From NCBI GenBank assembly GCA_016801845.1, contig CM028912.1, positions 19,280,001 through 19,344,000 on the forward strand: a stretch of DNA of 64,000 nucleotides. Reading direction: 5' to 3'. Below, in pieces: positions 35,341 through 45,569 of the stretch. The notes under the pieces were generated by a model. The model made no database searches. It worked only from the letters and a program-made list of their open reading frames with translations, and had not been told where the DNA came from. Positions within the stretch are counted from its first letter, which is position 1; every line of letters begins with the position of its first letter. The position numbers were made by a program, and so were the translations under genes. Source of the stretch: Polydactylus sextarius (taxonomy: Eukaryota; Chordata; Actinopteri; Polynemidae).

Positions 35341-35945
35341 ATTATATATTATTTATTAGAAATGTGAAGGGGCTGGTGGTGAACCTGGGGCTTTGGTTTG
35401 GGGCTACGCTTCTTGTTACGGACTGTCACCCAGCTGCCCTGGTTTCCCAGCTGCTCGGGAACTGCCGGGAGAGCTGCGGGTGCTATGCTAGGTCAGTCCG
35501 CGTCGGCCATCGGTGACTGGCTAACTACGCTAGCATAAGTCCTAGCTTCTGTGGTGCAAAACCGTGCCTCTAACACACTAACCTCGCCTCCATAGCAGCG
35601 AACAACTACACTTTATACAAGTACCATTACTGGTAAAGGAGGCAGAGGAATAACTGAACATCTGACACACTGCACAACAGAGAGCAGGAGAGGGAGTGGG
35701 GGAGCGAGACAGAGGAGAGGCCATAGCAAAGTGCTAGTTAGCTAAAAGTTAGTGCTTAGTGTGAAGTTTTAGGGAGTAAATGACCTTAAGCACTTTAACA
35801 AACACTTGTGTGGGAGAACTTACTTTTCACATAGAAGTAAGTATGTGAATTTTCGCTAAAAAGAGAGAGAAAGACAGCTGTGAGGGACTATCACTGACAG
35901 GAGGAAGTGACGCAATGCGTTACTGCAGCACGTAGCATGTAGATG
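35341..35945 (-). mobile_element. possible L2 5'UTR fragment
   Basis: A CpG-containing stretch (GCTCGGGAACTGCCGGGAG near 35453, GTCCGCGTCGGCCATCGGTG near 35496) with GCTAAC/CGCTAGC words and a GGAAGTGACGCAATGCG end near 35900-35920. It abuts the truncated endonuclease and resembles the 5'UTR of fish L2 elements in composition. If correct, the copy is an internally deleted full-length insertion in place of a simple 5' truncation. I cannot prove this from one copy. Confidence 0.35.
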
Positions 35946-37472
35946 ATGGAAGACTCACAAGCTACTTAAAAATTTAAACACATAATTTTGGTTGTCAGTA
36001 ACTGAAAATGTTTTTAATTACAGCAACCAGTGTTTCTCTGTAAGTCCATTAATATCATAATGTTCTGAGTCAGGAACTGGGACATGTTGCTGCAAGCTCA
36101 TGGAGTTAATGGCACCTGAGTATAACTGAAGCAGGAAATTCAGTGATGCTCCAACTTTTTAAAAACTAGACTCATTTTTCCATTCATCCAATTTATCCTC
36201 TCCACTCATTTGCACTAAATTCTACTAATATGCTGATATTCTTCAAATTCCTATTGTCCTCCCCTCTCTTAGGTCCTGGCTTTGCAAGTATACAATGACA
36301 GGGCAAAGGAGATCTAACGCAGTCCATATTGTTTCCTTTTGTAATATTGTATATGCTCATATCTTGACAAAAATATGATAACAATTAATCAGTCAACCCT
36401 TGCTTCGATTAATATCTTACAAAAATGATAAAGCAGCATTGTCAGTGTTGAGTCATTCAGTTATATGGACTTTAATTTTTCCACAAATTAGTATTTGACA
36501 TCATCATTTATGTCAATCACTCTTCTGCTCATAGTTATTTTAAAGAGTGGCATTGACTGAATTTTTTTGCAGTTGCCACCGCAGTGATTCTTGGCACATA
36601 GCTATGTTGTAAATGATTTTATGGCTACAAACTAGCTTTCAAAATAATTAGTTGTGTATGTTGTGAAGACTTTCCTAAAGCCTGTCCCTTTTCCTTCAGG
36701 AAGTATTCTTTTGACTATGGACCCTTAATGATTTAAAAGTGGTCAAAAAGTGGACCCTTAATGGTTCTTTTGAAAGTGACTGCAAAAATTTGTAGAAATA
36801 TAAGGCCTGGGTAGGATTGAAAGTGGCTGAAGCTTCAAAGGGGCAGAGTGAGTAAAGTAAATGAGACCTCAACCAAAACTGTGACAAGATAGTTTAATAA
36901 TGGTCGCTGGGGACACATCCAACTGTGACTAGATGAAGTTTGAACATATCATCATCCCCTCCATTTTTATACAACTTACAAAGAGGAATATTTAGCTAAT
37001 TTAGTAATATCTTGTTTTTCAAATGAACAAAATTTCAATGTCTCTGATGCTATCCCTTTGAAAGAACACTAGTACAGCTGCTTTTACAATGTGATTTGTA
37101 GTTTCAAGTCTACAGTCAATTTATGAGAGATTTAAAACAAAACTGGAGAAGCTACGGATCTCCTGCCTATGTTATCCTGCCAACACCGTCCATCTTCCTG
37201 TTCCTGTGGAGTCTATATTAGAGCCAGACGTCTTGTTGCTGGCCATTGTTATTGATATACAAACATTCTGCTCACAGTTATTAGGAGTGAGACAGTGCTC
37301 TATTGATTGTTCTGACACCAGTTACATATTTGATCCAGCTTGATTGTGAGCTGAATTACAGAGACTCATATGAAAACCAATGTTCTGTCTGATCTAATCT
37401 CTGCACAATTCAAAAGGCAGTAGTAACACCTTTAAATTAACATAAGTGGTCTTTCAATCTAACTTAGCTGAT
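35946..37472. other. unique non-coding sequence
   Basis: AT-rich with no gene. A 12-bp direct repeat (GGACCCTTAATG) occurs at 36719 and 36752. Confidence 0.4.
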
Positions 37473-37474
37473 GC

Positions 37475-37557
<83 letters not shown>
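37473..37557. repeat. compound (CA)n(TA)n microsatellite
   Basis: About nineteen CA units with one interruption, then about twenty-one TA units. It is the third locus with the same order. Confidence 0.95.
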
Positions 37558-37560
<3 letters not shown>

Positions 37561-38219
37561 AGCAATAAAGGGAGCAGGCCAGTCATGTTTTGCAGTTATC
37601 TGTCTACCTGGAACAGATACAGACACATATTTTTAATCAGTCCAGATGTTTCTACAGGCTATGTAACTTATTGCAATTATCTCCATAAACGTGACTCTTA
37701 CTTTCTCTTACGCTCCAAATTAATTTTTCTGTCTGTCATTCACATAGCTCTACTGTTTATGTTTTGGGCTCTCTGAATTTGCAAAATGCAGGTGACCCAC
37801 TCTTTGTATTGTGCCTGAAGGTATCCTGTTTAGAAACAAAGACAGAGGACAGAATCTACTGCTGCTTATGTGCTGTTTATGCTTGCGCTCTGGAAAACCA
37901 CTTCACTACAGATAGATACTTACATTCAAAATTGTGCTCTTTTAAATATAAAGTTGGCCCTTGATAAACAAACTGCGGAAAAAAAAATATTTTCTTTCTT
38001 AATTTGTCCTCTGACTCAGTCCTCTTCACTTACTGTATGTGCAGACAAATGAATAGATAAATAAAATAAGTGAATGTTATTCCCAACAAAGATATTCACT
38101 GGAAGACAGGGCCATCTGCTTTTACAAACAACCAAAATTAACAATGATGAATGAGCGCAGTCAAATGTAGATTGTCTCCCTCTTCCTGCACGCCAACCTA
38201 TCAATATAAGATAGATCAT
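37558..38219. other. unique non-coding sequence
   Basis: No gene, RNA or repeat family recognised. Confidence 0.35.
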
Positions 38220-38500
38220 CAAATTGCTCGTTCACTATTTTCTAGGGCTTTAGTCAATAGTCCCTCCTATTAACATCCAATTACCCTGACCAGTATTAAT
38301 CACCTGGGACCAAGGGCAGCAAAGTTTGTAAAAGGTCACATATGTGCAATGAAGATTAACAGTGACATGGCATCGATTGGCTGGCTGGGAGGTTAATGTA
38401 GTGGGTGCATTGTATGCTGTTGTGGCTGCCAGATGAAAGCAGGAAGAATTGGGGATGTTAACTAGAGTGATGCTGCCTCTGACTGGGACATGCAGTTAAA
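38220..38500. other. non-coding block, candidate conserved element
   Basis: Non-repetitive, with ATCCAATTACCCTG near 38276, TATTAATCACCTGGGACC near 38295 and CATCGATTGGCTGGCTGGGAGG near 38371. The density of homeobox-like and E-box-like words is suggestive of an enhancer, but no conservation data are available. Confidence 0.25.
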
Positions 38501-41500
38501 AGATGAGGCTAATATTAATTGTGTGTTTTTCAGATTGTCATCAAAAAGAGTAAGCACAACTCCTAAATGCTTTTATTTTGAAGTTAAGTTGCAGTGACTG
38601 GATGGCTGGGAACTGAACTGCACAATTTGTTGATGATCTGAGAGCCAAATCAAAAGCTTGGAATCAGTTGTATGCTGGAAAAGTGAGATCAGAAACATTT
38701 AAAAAGGTATAATTGTAAATATGGGATGTGACATTTTGGATCATGAGCTGAAAGTAGCAGTGGTGTGGTGAAATTTTTCCCAATGTGTTGGTTATTAACT
38801 GTTTACTTGTTATCAGATCAAGAACAGATGGTCTTTGGTTACAATACATTTTTATGTGGTGGCTCAGTGGTTGCTGTAGTGTTGGGACTTTCTAGGGCAT
38901 TCCAATCGTATTTTGTAGGCAGTTGCTAGAGTTTCTCTAGGATGTTTCTTTCTGCATGTACATGTGCATGTATCTACTTTAAGAAAGAAGAAGTCTCTGT
39001 AAAGGCCCATTTATGCTCTACGCAGGATAAATAATCAATAATGTTTAAAAATCTATCATAAGCAATACAGCACCATCAAAATGCACGTCACCTAATATGC
39101 CAACGCAGCACACACAGTAGCCCAATGCTGATGTTAATATTCTTTGTCTGCCCTTGAAATTATAGATTTTTCCCACTTTACTAAAGCAATAATTTTCTGA
39201 TCAAAACATTCAGCACTTCAGGGCTGTGATACATTTTTGCAACATCTTTAGACTCATAAAGAGAATAGCTGATGGGATAGAGTCTGAGAAATGCTCTTAT
39301 CTAATTATAAAAGCATTTGTAGACAAACAGAAGCCCACTAACAAACACACAGTCACACTCTCCTTTCTTATCTCCTGTAACAGCCTCTGTGCCAAGGGAG
39401 TCATGATTTAGGCCTTGATCTTTGCCGTCTCTGGGGATGTTGTGCTTGATTACTGTGGCTGGCCAGCTAGATCGATGACTCATCAATAAAAGTAATAATG
39501 CCTAACATGCTATGGCTAACCTTTATTGTTGCTTCCATGACGGCTCCCAGGCAAAAAAGACCAGAGTCAATATATCGTGGGATGTAGGGATCAAGGGAAA
39601 ACAAACAAACAAATTCAGCCCAACTCTGAATTGGAATTCTTTTCTAACAAAAACAGCCTAATGACAGAGAATTTAGTGTGCATTCAATAAAGCAGTGTCA
39701 GCTAGCATGCCCTCACTACCCTGTCTTATCATAGGTTTTACTTTAAACCTAATAAATACATTTTAATTAACTCTTTTATCTCCATGAGCTATTGTCTCTG
39801 GTTTAACATTTTGGAAAAGATGTTTATAATATGTACATTAATACACACAATAATACTAGATAGACAGTGCTGCCAATAATTCTGTGCATTAGTTCTTGTT
39901 TTTTTACAGCAACAGCAAATATGGAAAGGAAGTCACTGTAGCATCACTTCCTCTCCGTATAATGAACTTAATTACATCTTTTTTCTGAAAAAAGGATGTT
40001 TCTGTATTTCATATCTATATGATTTGGAGTGGAAATATCTAGTCACACAACTTAGGCTAATTAATGTGTTCTTTTTGCATACCATCCTGCAAATATCATA
40101 GCACCATACTTACAGCACCCATGTGAACCTGTGTGAAACAAAGCAAATAACAACCTTCCCAGAGCCAACTCAAAGCAAATGTAAGCTTTAAGGAAGATTC
40201 CTGCTCCTTTCTTTGTCTTTTTAAAATTTAATAGAAGGCATACATTTATTATTCCGTGTGTCAAAAAGACTTCATGTGATACCATAGGGCTAGACCAGAC
40301 AAATTAGGTTATGATGACTTAATGACACATTTCTGTGGTGCACCTGAGAGGGAGAGAACAGAGAAACTGGCTACAAGAGACAAAATGATTAAAGTCTTTG
40401 AAGCTCCAAAGGCAGCAGCCACAGTAATAACAAAGGGAATGATATTCATGAAAGAATCAAGGGGAAGAGAGAAGGAGGCCCAAGTTCCAGGCCGTAAGGT
40501 ACCTCCTTAGCAATTACCAGAAGGCAGGCATTAAACATAAATGCATCATTATGTTAACAATTAATACAATTATGTCAGCCCTCCTGGCAAGCATGTTCTG
40601 CTGTGCCTGTGATGTGTGTGCTGAGGGTGGAGATGGGGGTGAACTGTGTCTGTGAGTGTGCAATTTTTATGCATATCCATATGTGTCTGAGGGAACAGAC
40701 AGTAATACCTTTGCACCACCCGATTTAAATGTTATATTCATTTAACAAAACCTAGAAAATGGGTTAAACAAGGAAAGCTGGGGAATATGATTAACCCCTT
40801 TTTGTTTGCATCATCCCCTTTTTCACCCATTCCTTTTATCCACATTAAATCCCTTAGTCCCCATATCCACCCACTCATTTGTTTGAGGTAAAAAAAAAAT
40901 ATATATATATATAAAAAAAGATAGAATGCAGCTCTTTTGATGAAAAATATGTGCTTTGTTACATGAAAAAACATTAAAAAACTCATAAACTGATGTTTGT
41001 TGCTCCTTTTCCCTGAGCCTGTTAGAATTCTTTTGTGGAGAGGACTATATATCCAGCCTGTGGTTAGGTCAGGAACACTGAAATAATACCCTTTTGAACT
41101 GCACAAGTCATCAAGTAAAAGTCAATTGTGATTCCCATAAAGACAGAAGCCGTCTGATTTTCATTCATCTGTTACCACTGCCTGTCATAGTTGATGTAAT
41201 TGCCTGTGCTGCATTTGGCGCTGTGCCTTTATCCATATCCAACATCCAGGCTCCTCTTTCTTCAAGCAGCAAGTTTACATTTGCTGTCTCAGAAATATGG
41301 TTACAGCAGTTCCCACATTGTTAAAGATTGATTATATGAATTCTTTTGTCTCTATAAACAATTCAGTGATCCCTCCGAAAAAGTGAATTCTCAATTGCAG
41401 ACAAGAGAGACGGGGTGGAAAGCTCCGGAGAGATACCAATAGGGGTGGATCTGTGTGGGTGTCTGAGCACCAACAAATGTTGCTGCAGCTTGTGAGACTG

Positions 41501-42135
41501 CAGAGATCATCTGGTCATTTGCAATTATCTCTTCTGATTAGTTACCATTTTAGAGCCAAATATATGTTACTTAAATCAATATTTATTTTAAACAGTGGAT
41601 GGATCAAATGACTATAGATTTAAAAAAATAAAAGGGGTTGAAAAACACACAGAATTATCAACTAGCTCCACCAAGTTTTGGAACAGACTCAAGTTCTCTC
41701 CTTTCTTTAACTATGGCAGTGCCGTTCTGACAGGCCTGTCTTTATGCACAGAGGAACCCCTACTTATGCCGACAGATGGTCCAGAACACAACACTACATT
41801 TGGTCTTTGATAAGCCCAAAAGGGCAAATGAAATTCCTCTGCCAGTTGAACTCGCTAGCCATGGCTGTCCCCAATCAAATTCAAGTCAGTCACTTGTGCT
41901 GCTTTAACTGAACCACACCAGTATATGTGTCCTCCCAACCAATGTGTTACTCCAAAAAAAAACAAAAAAAACAAAAAAAACATTATTTTGTTTTTCTGTC
42001 CAGACTTTTCTCTTGTCTGCTTGCTAAATGGTGGAGAGAACTGTTCTGAGAACATCCTCTAAAACACTCAAAGTTCCCTCAATAACACCGATTCTTCAGT
42101 GGATGACTTCTTACTTCATCACCTTGGACCTTAAC
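38501..42135. other. unique non-coding sequence
   Basis: No gene or repeat family recognised. 39400-39560 is a further compact, non-repetitive patch. A three-unit 9-bp (A8C) repeat lies at 41954-41981, and a short (TA)n flanked by A-runs at about 40890-40918. Confidence 0.4.
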
Positions 42136-42558
42136 TTAAAGGTGACAGAGAATGGTTGAACAGGGTTTCAATCCTTGCTCTGTAATGTGACATATACACA
42201 ATAAAATGTTGGTTGGATGTGTAATGCTTCAGTAGCTTCCTAAAAACCTCTCAGAAAGATATTTTAGGGTGGAGATTTTAAATGTGTGGTTTTGCACCTA
42301 TTTAGCATCTTTCGTTGTAATTTCCTTTGAAAGGGGAGGGAGTGGAATCGGAGTGGGGGAGTGAGTGAGATACATTTTACATCTCAAACAACTTTTTTTG
42401 AAATTGACCCATTTTCTAGCAGACATTTCTAAAAGAGGAATTTCTATGAAAAGGACATGTTAAGAATTTCTAGCACTTTTCACATTCCTGAGTGAGGGTG
42501 GACTACCATTCTTCAACAAAGATGAGGTAAAAATGCTTTTTGATTCTGTCACCTTTAA
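42136..42558. mobile_element. TTAA-flanked MITE
   Basis: A 423-bp element bounded by perfect 14-bp inverted repeats, TTAAAGGTGACAGA at 42136-42149 and TCTGTCACCTTTAA at 42545-42558. The outer TTAA on each side is probably the target duplication, as for piggyBac- and Kolobok-type transposons. There is no coding capacity, so it is a non-autonomous element. It resembles a MITE that I recall as common in teleosts. Confidence 0.8.
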
Positions 42559-42574
42559 CAAACTGATCTAGCAC

Positions 42575-42647
42575 TTGTCTAAGTCATGATAAAAAAAAAA
42601 AAAAAAAAAAGATAAAAGCATCTGCTAAATGACTAAATGGAAATGGA
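42575..42647 (+). mobile_element. LINE/SINE shared 3' tail fragment
   Basis: TTGTCTAAGTCATGAT, an A20 run (42591-42610) and GATAAAAGCATCTGCTAAAT at 42611-42630 match the end of many fish retroposons (GGATAAAAGCGTCTGCTAAATGAC). That end folds as a stem-loop recognised by L2-type reverse transcriptases. The A20 run appears to be an expansion inside it. It sits 17 bp past the MITE. Confidence 0.55.
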
Positions 42648-43371
42648 AAAACCAAAGAGGTCTCTCAGGAGTTGATGGAGACTAAATCAGATCAAAGGCA
42701 ATATCAAGTGAAAATACATGTCATGTCAATTAATACAGATTTCTGGGCATATTCACTAACATTTTTTATTCTACTGTAATGTTTAAAAATGTAGCAGTTA
42801 CATTATATTTTACAGAGTAGTGACTGCTTGGGTAAGTCAGACAGTTCTGACTGGTTTTTTACCATACAGACCAGACTTCTAGCCTCTAGAGTAATTCAAG
42901 ACTTAGTCTAAAATCATAAAATTGTCTTTGCACAAATATTGATATTTATCCAAATGCAATGCAGCCAAATATTTGATATATGTTGAAATTTAGACAGAAG
43001 CATTGTCGATTCATAAAATCATATGGGATCAGACCTGTTATATTACAAAAATAAGATGAAATACTTGTATCATTTCATCAGAGTGTAAACCATAAAATAA
43101 TTCCAACCAGTCATGGCATCACTATCACAAGCTAATTTACTGCTGTCTACAGGAAAATTGCAGCACAATCACTGAAGAATTCAGTTTACTAATGTGGTCA
43201 TGTCTTTGATGAAACAATCTAAAAAGATCAACTATTTGCCAAGACTGCTGAGTGCTCTAACATAAAAGAAGCATTGTGCAGTTGAATGATCAAAAAACCT
43301 TTGACCTTCTTCAAATTTACTCCACAATTAGATGAAAAAAAAAACACATCTCAATTAATGTAGAACTATGG
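42648..43371. other. unique non-coding sequence
   Basis: AT-rich flank between the MITE region and the copia element, with no gene recognised. Confidence 0.4.
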
Positions 43372-43560
43372 TGTTAAATATGCTTTTATAATGAAGGAGA
43401 CAACAGGAAGTGTGCATATGTGGTATGTGATTGTAAGAAGAAAAAAATAAACTCAAAGAAGTCTGTTCTGTTCCAATCAAGACCAAGTGAGTGATTTTTC
43501 CTTCATGATGTTAAGTAATATTGGCTGGTATCCCAGTCCTTTATGATGACAGTGGCAACA
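43372..43560 (+). repeat. copia 5' LTR
   Basis: It starts TGTTAA, ends CAACA and contains an AATAAA at 43446-43451. It aligns to 46582-46769 with about 22 differences, mostly transitions. Compared with the 3' LTR it lacks, or has strongly diverged in, about the first 25 bp, so the exact start is uncertain (43350-43372). Confidence 0.85.
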
Positions 43561-44241
43561 GGTTATGGGCCCAGAAAGAAACTAGGAAACCGATGGCAAT
43601 GTTTATATTTCGACAGAGACGAGAAAAACTACTTGACTATGACAGAGCTAACTATGAGAGAGTTGGCTGATGAAGTGAGAGCCACTGGGATCACACTGAA
43701 GAGGGGTGCTGCAGAGTTTCACCTAAAAGACAGTAAGGGCAATGAGAAGAAAACGACACTGACCAAGGCACGGTATGTCCCATCATTTCCTCAGGACATC
43801 TTTTTAGTCAAAGCAGCAACAAGCAAGGGAGCTACAGTGATCTTTAAGGAAGGACATAATAAACTAATTCATAGAGACGATACTACATTCGACATCAATG
43901 TGTATGATAGACTTTTCTATCTTAACAATGTTATTGATGATAATGTCAATGAATGTCATAGGTGTTATGATATTCAAACATGGCACAAAATTCTTGGCCA
44001 CTGCAATAACGAAGATGTGTTAAAGTTAGAAAGTGTCACAGAAGGAATCAAGATCAAAGGTAAAACTGATAGGTCTAACCTAAGATGTGAAGTGAGCACA
44101 ACAGGAAAATTTTTTCAGAGCAGGAACAGAGAGCCAGATAAAAGGGCAAAGACAAAACTTAAGCTTGTTCACACATTTAGCTGGTCCCATAGAACCAGAA
44201 GCAAAAGATGGGTTCAGATACACTTTAGCATTCACAGATGA
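43543..44241 (+). pseudogene. copia gag scrap, protease end, pre-integrase
   Basis: A 232-codon open frame starting inside the LTR. Residues about 10-29 (Gly-Asn-Arg-Trp-Gln...Arg-Asp-Glu-Lys-Asn-Tyr) look like the gag N-terminus. The next residues jump into the second half of protease (Phe-His-Leu-Lys-Asp-Ser-Lys-Gly-Asn, Ala-Arg-Tyr-Val-Pro, Gln-Asp-Ile-Phe). The Asp-Ser-Gly active site and all of the gag zinc knuckle are gone. The pre-integrase HHCC finger follows (Trp-His-Lys-Ile-Leu-Gly-His), but its second Cys is Ser (Cys-Glu-Val-Ser). The frame runs out of register where integrase should begin. Confidence 0.85.
43561..43574 (+). other. copia primer-binding site (half-tRNA type)
   Basis: GGTTATGGGCCCAG lies directly after the LTR. 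It is the complement of CTGGGCCCATAACC, the anticodon arm of initiator tRNA-Met, with the CAT anticodon included. Ordinary LTR elements pair with the tRNA 3' end; Drosophila copia instead primes from a cleaved 5' half of this tRNA. The 14-nt match here indicates the same mechanism. Confidence 0.85.
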
Positions 44242-44640
44242 CTACTCAGGAGCAATTTTTGCATACTTTTGTGACAAAGGGTGATACTGTTAAGGGTACA
44301 GAAAAGTTCATTGCTGACATAGCACCTTATTGAAAGGTAAAATGCATCAGACGAGATCAGATAATGGCACAGAATTTACATCTAAAGACTTTCAGTCACT
44401 GTTCAGTAAGAATGCCATAAGACAAGACTTCAGCTCCATATTCACCCCAACAAAATGGCACGACTGAGAGAAACTGAAGAATGCTATTTGATACTATATA
44501 TATATATATATATATGTGTATTTTCCTGGAGAGTAACCTACCCAAAGAGCTATGGGCATATGCTGTAATGATTGCATTGGTGCGGTGTTATAATAAATGT
44601 GTTGGGCAAACTCCATATAGAAAAAATATAGAGAAAACCT
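44181..44640 (+). pseudogene. copia integrase core, broken
   Basis: After a frameshift the sequence reads Leu-Ala-Gly-Pro-Ile-Glu-Pro and Phe-Thr-Asp-Asp-Tyr-Ser-Gly, then a TGA near 44282. The Asp normally preceding Leu-Ala-Gly-Pro, the first DDE catalytic residue, is missing, apparently with a 2-nt deletion. Another frame carries Arg-Ser-Asp-Asn-Gly-Thr-Glu-Phe (44354-44377), which holds the second catalytic Asp. The Glu region is disrupted, and a (TA)n run at about 44494-44515 interrupts what follows. The enzyme is inactive. Confidence 0.8.
44494..44515. repeat. (TA)n inside copia integrase
   Basis: About eleven TA units that break the integrase reading frame. Confidence 0.85.
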
Positions 44641-44652
44641 AATCTTTCAAAA

Positions 44653-44853
44653 ATGAGAACATTTAGATCAGTGTGCTATGCATACAAACAGGTCAAGAAA
44701 AAGCCAGACTCAAGATGCAAGGAAGGGATTTTTGTGGGTTATGATAAAAGTAGCCCAGCATACCTAGTCTATTATCCAGAAACAGGAAGAGTTCTGAAGA
44801 ACTGGTTGGTAAAGTTCATTACGAAAGGCAGATCAAGTAATGAGCGAAGATGA
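44653..44853 (+). pseudogene. copia integrase C-terminal region
   Basis: 66 codons reading Arg-Thr-Phe-Arg-Ser-Val-Cys-Tyr, Lys-Glu-Gly-Ile-Phe-Val-Gly-Tyr-Asp and Ser-Pro-Ala-Tyr-Leu-Val-Tyr. This is the conserved GIFVGY stretch after the copia integrase core. The linker towards RT that follows (44854-45150) is frameshifted. Confidence 0.8.
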
Positions 44854-45156
44854 TTTGCACAGAGAAGGGTTCAAACCCCAAACCCTATAAGAGCCACAGA
44901 ACTCTCAAACAGAAGCTTCTGATGAAAATACAGATGCTGCAAATGTAAGTGAAAATAGTCAAAGTTCGCATTATCCAAGGAGAGAGAGGAAAAGTCCTTA
45001 GTACTTAAAAGACTATAAGTACAGTGCAGAATGTAATGAAGATAAGGTACTAACTAATATTGACTATTACTACAGAGTCATAAGCAACGTACCTCAAACA
45101 TTTCAAGAAGCCATAAGCTCATCAAACTCAAAATTTTGGGATAAAGCTATGAAAGA

Positions 45157-45565
45157 AGAGGGTTTATACAGTTAAAGAAAACCCAGATGAAATGAAAACA
45201 TTTAAGGCCAGATATGTTGCACAGGGCTATAGTCAGATTGCAGGAATGGACTACAATGATACTTTTTCAGCAAATATGACATCAGTACATACACTAATGC
45301 AGCTTGCAGCTCAACATAATTTGAAGTTACGTCAGGCGGATGTTAAAACTGCATATCTGCAAGCTCCAATTGATTGTGAAGTGTATATGGAACAAACTGA
45401 AGGCTTTGAAGTCAAGTCATAAACAGCTGACAAATTAGTTTGCAAACTCAACAAATCACTGTATGGCCTGAAACAATCAGGAAGGAACTGGATCAAAATG
45501 TTTCACGATTTTCTCAGTGAAAATGGTTTTGCACAGAATCCAACTGACCATTGTGTGTATGGCAA
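45157..45565 (+). pseudogene. copia reverse transcriptase, N-terminal half
   Basis: The open part, 45192-45422, reads Phe-Lys-Ala-Arg-Tyr-Val-Ala-Gln-Gly-Tyr-Ser-Gln, Met-Asp-Tyr-Asn-Asp-Thr-Phe and Asp-Val-Lys-Thr-Ala-Tyr-Leu. The first catalytic Asp is encoded at 45339-45341. A stop at 45420-45422 interrupts it, but the same frame then continues Lys-Ser-Leu-Tyr-Gly-Leu-Lys-Gln-Ser. Near 45158 a deletion joins Lys-Glu-Glu to the later Val-Tyr-Thr-Val-Lys region, with stops. Near 45560-45580 the frame jumps from Asp-His-Cys-Val-Tyr-Gly-Lys-Gln-Thr-Glu to the Lys-Phe-Lys-Met-Lys-Asp-Leu-Gly region; the intervening segment that carries the Tyr-Val-Asp-Asp box is missing. Confidence 0.85.
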
Positions 45566-45569
45566 ACAA

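Noticed and set aside
40738..41106. 122-codon minus-strand open frame
   Set aside because: Crosses an A-run and a (TA)n tract, giving Tyr/Ile/Phe-rich translation; no domain.
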